From positions 1 to 64,000 of the forward strand of contig DAOPYN010000018.1 of the NCBI GenBank assembly GCA_035352895.1: DNA of 64,000 bases, in the 5' to 3' direction. Origin of the DNA: UBA5070 sp035352895. Its GTDB lineage: Bacteria; Fibrobacterota; Fibrobacteria; UBA5070. A program made the translations under genes and the position numbers. Below, piece after piece: positions 59,108-64,000 of this stretch (position 1 is the first letter of the stretch; every line of letters begins with the position of its first letter). The notes below the pieces were generated by a model. That model was given only the letters and a program-made list of their open reading frames with translations, had not been told where the DNA came from and did not search any database.

Positions 59108-59992
59108 TCAGTACAGACGGGGCGCCACGGTGGCGCCGATCGCCTTCAGGGCATTGCGTTCCAGCTCCTTGCGGTCGGCGGGAGAGGCGGAGATCACCTT
59201 GACGCTGAATCCACCCAGGTTCACCGCGCCGCGACCCACCTCGAAGCTGGTGCCCAACTTCTGGGGAGTCAGGCCTTCCGCGTAGTCGCAGGTCATTTCG
59301 CCCTTGTGCTCGCCCTTGGCCGGCACAGGAGTCTTGAGGGTGGTGGTTCCAGCGAGCTTGCCCCGCATGTACACCTGGAACACCACGGGCTTCAGCTCGA
59401 TGTCGCCGTTGTTGGCCACCGTGCCCGTCACATGGAAGAACGCCTGGAAATTGTTCTCGGCGACACCGGACTTGAGGGTTACCTTGACGTTGGAAGCCAG
59501 GGAATTCCGGATGTCCTGCTTCGCCTTCTCGAAGGCGATGATGTCCTTCAAGCCGATGCGGAACCTGGGGCCGTTGGGGGTCATCACCAAGGTGGTCACA
59601 CGGTTGGTGTCCTTCACGCGCGGAATGTTCGCACCCAGGTTGGTCAGGTAGTCCTTGGTGGACTTGCCCTTCTTGGCCGCCTTGTCGATGTAGTTCCAGT
59701 CGGGGATGCGGCGGATGGCACGCAGCTTGGTCTCCTGGCCGGTGGTTCCAAGGTCGCGCCACTCGTCGGTGGAATCGAAACCGGGAGCGCGTCCCGAGTC
59801 GGAAGCGAACAGGGTCACGAATTCGGCCACCGAAATGAGTGCCTTTTCGTCGTCCACCAGCGCAGCGTAGACCTTGTCGTACTTGGCCGAATCGACGTTG
59901 GCGAAGAATTCCTCGGTGAGCCGGACGGATTCCGGTACATTCTTGCAGGAAGCAAGGAACGCAAGGGCGAACAGGGCGAGCATACGGCGCAT
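59108..59992 (-). CDS. Lipoprotein of unknown function
   Basis: 294 residues with a lipoprotein signal (RRMLALFALAFLASC) giving a lipidated Cys at residue 16, a likely substrate of the Lol system next door. A middle helical region (LTEEFFANVDSAKYDKVYAALVDDE) is followed by a beta-rich FxLYD-like segment (SNVKVTLKSGVAENNF, then FHVTGTVANNGDIELKPVVF). I recognise no specific family. GAGGAAG precedes ATG 59992 by about five bases. Its stop lies two bases before the LolE start on the same strand, so it is likely co-transcribed. Confidence 0.65.
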   Translation of the reverse strand: MRRMLALFALAFLASCKNVPESVRLTEEFFANVDSAKYDKVYAALVDDEKALISVAEFVTLFASDSGRAPGFDSTDEWRDLGTTGQETKLRAIRRIPDWNYIDKAAKKGKSTKDYLTNLGANIPRVKDTNRVTTLVMTPNGPRFRIGLKDIIAFEKAKQDIRNSLASNVKVTLKSGVAENNFQAFFHVTGTVANNGDIELKPVVFQVYMRGKLAGTTTLKTPVPAKGEHKGEMTCDYAEGLTPQKLGTSFEVGRGAVNLGGFSVKVISASPADRKELERNALKAIGATVAPRLY

Positions 59993-60009
59993 GGGTCTTC
60001 CTCGAGGTT

Positions 60010-60498
60010 TCAGTGGTGGTGGTGGCCGGGGGTGTGGGCGTGGCCGTGTTCCAGTTCCTCGGCGGTGGCCGCGCGGATGGCGATCACCTCCACCTGGAAA
60101 TGGAGATCCTTGCCGGCCAGCTCGTGGTTGCCATCCAGGGTGATGTGGCTGGCTTCCACCTGGGAAACGGTCCAGACGCGAATGCCGTCGTCCTCCTCGA
60201 TCTGGAACATCTCGCCGATCTCGGGGTTGCGCAGCTTGGCCGGGAACTGCTTTTTCTCGATGCGGCGCACCAGGGCAGGATCGTAGTCCCCGTAACCCTG
60301 GTCGGGAGTCAGATCAACTTTCACCTTCCCGCCCACTTCCGCCCCTTCCAGAGCGTTTTCCAAGCCGGGGACGATGTTCTGGTGGCCGTGCAGGTATAGG
60401 AATCCATCTTCAGCGCCGGCCTCGTCCAGGATTTCGCCCTTGCCGTCGCGGAGGACGTAGGAAAGCTGAACGACCGCGTCTTTGCGCACTTTGGACAC
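60010..60498 (-). CDS. SlyD-like FKBP peptidyl-prolyl isomerase with His-rich tail
   Basis: 162 residues. FKBP fold with an IF-type insert: VVQLSYVLRDGKGEILDEA, HGHQNIVPGLENALEG, KVKVDLTPDQGYGDYD, and DGNHELAGKDLHFQVEV. The C-terminal tail is His-rich (HGHAHTPGHHHH), as in metal-binding SlyD involved in Ni insertion and chaperoning. GTG 60498 is chosen because AAGGA lies six bases upstream; GTG 60516 would add six residues. No hydrogenase or urease genes are near. Confidence 0.88.
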   Translation of the reverse strand: MSKVRKDAVVQLSYVLRDGKGEILDEAGAEDGFLYLHGHQNIVPGLENALEGAEVGGKVKVDLTPDQGYGDYDPALVRRIEKKQFPAKLRNPEIGEMFQIEEDDGIRVWTVSQVEASHITLDGNHELAGKDLHFQVEVIAIRAATAEELEHGHAHTPGHHHH

Positions 60499-60536
60499 TT
60501 GGATCCTTTCGATCACCGTTAGATGGTCAAACTTAG

Positions 60537-61793
60537 TTACTGGACTTCGGTCGGCGCCGGCACTTCGGGTGCTTCAGGAGCTTCCGGAGCTTCGGGCGGT
60601 TCCTGTTGTGGAGCCGGTTTCCCAGGGACTTCCACTCCTTCCTCGGGTTCGGTCGGGGAAGGGGCCGAATCCGAAGCTTTCGGAGTGGAAGCGTTGCCGC
60701 GTTCCACCTCGGGCTCCTTGGAAACTTCCGGACGGCTGGGCGCGGCCTGTGCTCCCCCGAACACGATCCCCAGGCTGATCCTTTGGGTCGTACCAAGATC
60801 CGGATGCCCCACCAGCGCGTAATCCACCCTCACCCGTTTGCTCCACAGGTACCCGGCTCCGATGGATACGCTTCCACGGGACTCCCCGTAGAGTCCTTCT
60901 TCGTCTTCGCCTTGAAGGAAATCGGTGATGCGCACCAGGGCTTGGATTTCCGCACCGGCCCGCAAGGACAACCCGAAATCGGTCCGCAGCTCGGCGGCCA
61001 GACGGGAAGCGCGCAACGCGAGATAGGGGTCGGTCCAGGGACGGACATCGGCTTCCGTGAAGGTACTGGACGATTGCTCCTGCAGAAGGCCCGCCGATTC
61101 CCAGGCCAAGGCCAGGGTCCCATACAGATAAGGTGTCCGTTTTTCCCAGCCGAACCCGACCTGGAGATCCGGAGCCGTGTATTCGGAGTGACCACTTCTG
61201 TAGACGCCGACCCCTCCGATTCCCCGATCCAAGCGCAATCCTCCGCGGAATCCGTCCTGGACCCAGACGAAGGACGCGTCCATCTGGGCTCCCAACCCGG
61301 TCTGGTCCAGATCCCGACCCAGCAGCCGCAATGCGGCTCCCCCGCGGAGCCTGCCATCCACCCATGACTTGGCGAACGCCACGTTCATGATCCAGTCGGT
61401 GACGGAGAACGTCTCCATGTTGTGGAAATCCGGGACGACACCTCGCTTGGTGAGTGGAATGCCATCGGCGCCGATCCTGGTGATCCCGAATCCAACGGTT
61501 CCCACCGAAAGTGGAGCGGCCAGGAAGACCTCGTCCTGGTTCAGGGCAAGATCGTCGTACAGGCTTCCGTGGTGGACAACCACTTCGGGATTCTGCACGT
61601 CCATCAGTCCCGAAGGCGTACGCCCCTGGTAGGATGGATCTCCCGGGAGCCCCAACGCGACTTCGCCGACACCGGCCAACCTCGCCCCGATCGGCAGCAG
61701 GGCGGATTCGTTGGCGAAACGGACAGTTTCGATCTCGCCGCGGGCCGTGATGGCGACCAGGAGGACCAGAGCATAGGGCGTTCGCAAAGACAT
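60537..61793 (-). CDS. PorV/UPF0164-like outer-membrane protein with Pro/Glu tail
   Basis: 418 residues. A signal peptide (SLRTPYALVLLVAITARG) is followed by a barrel typical of UPF0164/PorV-type proteins: LLPIGARLAGVGEVALGL, VGTVGFGITRIGADGIP, and many aromatic-flanked strands. After about residue 355 there is a Pro/Glu/Ala-rich tail ending in repeats of EAPEAP, probably periplasmic or surface-exposed and disordered. PorV homologues act as type IX secretion shuttles in Bacteroidetes, but no other T9SS gene is here. It begins four bases before the kinase stop. Confidence 0.65.
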   Translation of the reverse strand: MSLRTPYALVLLVAITARGEIETVRFANESALLPIGARLAGVGEVALGLPGDPSYQGRTPSGLMDVQNPEVVVHHGSLYDDLALNQDEVFLAAPLSVGTVGFGITRIGADGIPLTKRGVVPDFHNMETFSVTDWIMNVAFAKSWVDGRLRGGAALRLLGRDLDQTGLGAQMDASFVWVQDGFRGGLRLDRGIGGVGVYRSGHSEYTAPDLQVGFGWEKRTPYLYGTLALAWESAGLLQEQSSSTFTEADVRPWTDPYLALRASRLAAELRTDFGLSLRAGAEIQALVRITDFLQGEDEEGLYGESRGSVSIGAGYLWSKRVRVDYALVGHPDLGTTQRISLGIVFGGAQAAPSRPEVSKEPEVERGNASTPKASDSAPSPTEPEEGVEVPGKPAPQQEPPEAPEAPEAPEVPAPTEVQ

Positions 61794-61797
61794 CGGG

Positions 61798-64000
61798 TCA
61801 AAATACTACCCTGGAGCCGGTGTCTCCAGTCGAATCGCGAACCTCGGCCGCCAATTCGCGCAACGCCCTCTCCGTGCGCCGCAAGGAGGTGGGCTTGAAC
61901 AGGACACGGTCGGCACCCGCCGATTTGCACTTGTCCTCGTCCTGGGGGAACGCCTGCCCCGTCAGGGCGAGGATCGCCGGTCTGCCAGCCACGCGGTGAC
62001 CGGCGATGGCACGGATCAAGTCCAAGCCGTCCATGTCGGGAAGCCCCAGATCCACCACCACCACATCCGGTTGATCCCAAGGCATGGCTTCGCGCGCCGG
62101 ATGCCCCATGGCGTAGGAAAACACCTTCCACCCGGTTTCCTCCAGATGGTCGCAAAGGATTTCCCGGAGGTCCTTTTCGTCTTCCACGATCATCACGCGG
62201 CCCGGTGCCAAAGGCACGGTTTCCGGCTCGTTGTGGTTGGCCACGGCCAGTGCGCTGCGCGGAGCCTGGGGCAGATCCAGCCAGAACACCGCCCCACCTC
62301 CCTCTCGTGCCTGATATCCCACTTCGCCACCCATGGCCCTGGCCAGCTGACGCGAAAGGGCCAATCCAAGACCGGTTCCACCCGGGCGCCGAGGAGGATC
62401 GGCCAACTGCACGAACGGCTGGAAGAGCTGTTCGGCAAGGTGCATCGGGACTCCGGGGCCGTGATCGAGCACCTCCAACCGCAAAACGGAGGGCATTTCG
62501 CGGGAGGCGATCTCCACCACTCCCTTGCCGCCATGGCGGAATGCGTTGACCACCAGATTGGTCAGGATCTGTCGCATACGGAGGGGATCGGCCTTCACGG
62601 CCGGAAGCTCGGACCCCAGGGTGTTGGCGATGCGCACCCCCGCCTTGAGGGCCTGCAGCTCCAGCGATTGGACAACTCCCTGGACCAGTTCGATCGGATC
62701 GATCGGCCTCGGATCCACCGTGAGCGCTCCCGCCCGGCCACGGGCGAAATCCAGGACGTCCTCGATCAGCGCCAGGAGCTGGCGTCCGTTCCGTTCGGCC
62801 ACATCCAGGAGATGGTTGGTTCTTTGGGGCTCCCTCCCGTCGCGGAGAGTTTCCAGCGCGCCCAGCACCACGGCCAGCGGCGTGCGCAGTTCGTGGCTCA
62901 TGGAGGCGAGGAAATCCTCCCTGGCCCGCAAGGCCCTTCCCAATTCGGCGTTTGCCTCCTCAAGCTCGGTGGTCCGGTCCCTCACCCGATCTTCCAGCTC
63001 CCGTGCCAGGTCCCTCAGGGCGGATTCCGCCTCGTGGCGTCTGGTGATGTCCGTGCACATCGCGAAGAATCCCGTGGTGGCACCGGTTTCCGACCGGATG
63101 GGGCTCGCCGACACGATCGCCCAGGCGATCTTCCCGTCCGAGCGGGGCAGACGCCCCTCGAACACCACCGAATCCCCCTCCAGGAGAGTCTGCAACACCT
63201 CCAGGCGTTTTTCCGCGGAGGCAGGCAGGATCTCCAGGAACGAACGCGATTCCAGATCGTGCCCCGTGACCCCGATCAGCTCCACCATGCGTTCGTTGGC
63301 GAAGGTGGTTCGGCCGGCAATGTCGGAGGTCCAGATGCCCTCCTGGGATGTCTCCAGGATCTGCCGGAACCGGCTTTCGCTCTGCTGGAGGGCTTGGAGG
63401 GTTTCGCGGAATTCCGTGCGATCGGCCAGGGATGCGACCCTCAGGTCCGCTCCCAGGATGGCCTCGACGGTGATCTCGACCCAATGTTCGCGCCCGGAGG
63501 TATCGAACACCCGGCATTCCACGCGGCCTTGATCCGCGGAAGGATCCAGCTGGCGAAGCCTGTGCCGCTCCTGCAGGACGGCGAGATCCTCGGGATGGAC
63601 GAATTCCGTCCACTTGCGGCGACCCTCGACCTGGTCGCGCGGAATGCCGATCATCCGCTCGGTGGCTCCGTTGATCATCCTCACCAGCAGATCCGCTCCG
63701 TAGAGCACCAGGGCCGTGCCCGACGCTTCGAAGACCGCCCGGTAGCGTCCTTCCGATTCGGCCAGGGTGCGGGCGGTGGCGCTCAGATCGCGCTCGCGAT
63801 CACGTCTCTGGCGATCCAGCCAGTCGAGGTCGCGCTTGACAGAAACCCACGCGTCCACCACGTCGTGGAAGGGGTGGGACACCGAGAGGGGATTGGCCGC
63901 ATCCAGATCGGAATCCCACGGCATTTCAGAAACGATTTGGCGCAGCTCCTCGGCGTAGCCGCGCAGGAGGAAGGACGGCAAGGGAACCCGGAAGGGTCGT
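61798..64000 (-). CDS. PAS-PAS hybrid histidine kinase with receiver, 5' truncated by window edge
   Basis: Over 730 residues visible; the frame is open to the window end, so the true N-terminus is to the right. Two PAS domains are present (YRAVFEASGTALVLYGAD, and FRQILETSQEGIWTSDIAG). HisKA has the phospho-acceptor in FLASMSHELRTPLAV. HATPase_c carries NLVVNAFRHGG, DHGPGVP and PGGTGLGLALS. A complete C-terminal receiver (RVMIVEDEKD, VVDLGLPDMDGLDLI, ALTGQ, KPTS) has the full set of phospho-relay residues, unlike the other hybrid kinase in the window. No transmembrane helix is visible in the part seen. Confidence 0.88.
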   Translation of the reverse strand, partial: RPFRVPLPSFLLRGYAEELRQIVSEMPWDSDLDAANPLSVSHPFHDVVDAWVSVKRDLDWLDRQRRDRERDLSATARTLAESEGRYRAVFEASGTALVLYGADLLVRMINGATERMIGIPRDQVEGRRKWTEFVHPEDLAVLQERHRLRQLDPSADQGRVECRVFDTSGREHWVEITVEAILGADLRVASLADRTEFRETLQALQQSESRFRQILETSQEGIWTSDIAGRTTFANERMVELIGVTGHDLESRSFLEILPASAEKRLEVLQTLLEGDSVVFEGRLPRSDGKIAWAIVSASPIRSETGATTGFFAMCTDITRRHEAESALRDLARELEDRVRDRTTELEEANAELGRALRAREDFLASMSHELRTPLAVVLGALETLRDGREPQRTNHLLDVAERNGRQLLALIEDVLDFARGRAGALTVDPRPIDPIELVQGVVQSLELQALKAGVRIANTLGSELPAVKADPLRMRQILTNLVVNAFRHGGKGVVEIASREMPSVLRLEVLDHGPGVPMHLAEQLFQPFVQLADPPRRPGGTGLGLALSRQLARAMGGEVGYQAREGGGAVFWLDLPQAPRSALAVANHNEPETVPLAPGRVMIVEDEKDLREILCDHLEETGWKVFSYAMGHPAREAMPWDQPDVVVVDLGLPDMDGLDLIRAIAGHRVAGRPAILALTGQAFPQDEDKCKSAGADRVLFKPTSLRRTERALRELAAEVRDSTGDTGSRVVF

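Noticed and set aside
63979..63981. TTG at 63981 as the kinase start
   Set aside because: The frame stays open to the last base of the window; a start outside the window is more likely.

Overview
This is a GC-rich chromosomal segment, with no insertion sequence, phage gene, CRISPR array or plasmid function that I can see. It encodes a diderm bacterium. The window carries the lipopolysaccharide translocon protein LptD, the LptF/LptG permeases, a TamA/TamB pair, a LolD/LolC-E type lipoprotein exporter, an MCE-domain lipid-transfer protein and an UPF0164/PorV-like outer-membrane protein. These are combined with RF2, MutS, queuosine, histidine, lysine, methionine and PLP genes, two GH5 glycoside hydrolases and McsA/McsB. 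The mix fits the FCB group, and a high-GC Fibrobacterota-like lineage is my best guess. That is inference from gene content, not from a marker-gene tree.

Layout. 1-5.3 kb (+): 5'-truncated lptD, maf, a RodZ-like protein, tatD, a 48-residue membrane peptide and hisB, almost all with overlapping or abutting stop/start codons. 5.3-6.4 kb (-): queA. 6.4-13.4 kb (+): lptF, lptG, a GGDEF protein, tadA, a Nudix hydrolase and scpA. 13.4-24.8 kb (-): a siroheme sulfite/nitrite reductase fused to a TusA-like domain, a lipoprotein GH5 cellulase preceded by a small membrane ORF, a response regulator/hybrid kinase pair, a thioesterase, a MetX-MetW fusion, a REC-HATPase protein, a small membrane protein and a LysM protein. 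24.9-27.5 kb (-): mutS. Then tRNA-Thr(CGT) and an orphan MCE protein (+). 28.7-31.8 kb (-): an MsrB-MsrA fusion, meaB and map. 31.8-41.3 kb (+): dapA, rmd-like, tamB, tamA, pdxA and queG, again tightly overlapped. 41.3-42.4 kb (-): a secreted TPR-like protein. 42.6-45.4 kb (+): a 70-residue HhH-like protein, a fused ABC ATPase/permease and an apparently cytoplasmic GH5 enzyme. 45.5-49.1 kb (-): prfB, an outer-membrane hypothetical, a secreted cyclophilin and trmO. 49.4-50.3 kb (+): an HDOD protein. 50.4-52.7 kb (-): a membrane cytochrome-like subunit and an HdrD/DsrK-like Fe-S protein. 52.8-55.1 kb (+): monomeric isocitrate dehydrogenase. 55.2-64.0 kb (-): a glycosyltransferase, mcsB, mcsA, lolD, lolC/E, a lipoprotein, a SlyD-like FKBP, a PorV-like protein and a truncated hybrid kinase.

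Functional themes. The clearest theme is outer-membrane biogenesis (Lpt, Tam, Lol, Mla-like). A second is sulfur/redox metabolism (sulfite reductase-TusA, MetX-MetW, MsrBA, HdrD-like complex). A third is tRNA and translation quality (TadA, QueA, QueG, TrmO, tRNA-Thr, RF2, Map). Gene packing is very dense: stop/start overlaps of the ATGA, GTGA and even TTGA type are frequent and helped fix many starts. No gene-free stretch reaches 300 bases. The longest (49139-49407, 269 bases) is a divergent promoter region containing an 8-bp-stem palindrome.

Nothing here is clearly a new defence or mobile system. The observations most worth following are the fused sulfite reductase-TusA, the fused MetX-MetW, an arginine-kinase homologue that seems to lack its catalytic motifs beside the Lol exporter, an RF2 with SPY in place of SPF, and an interleaved pair of perfect inverted repeats at 55071-55157.
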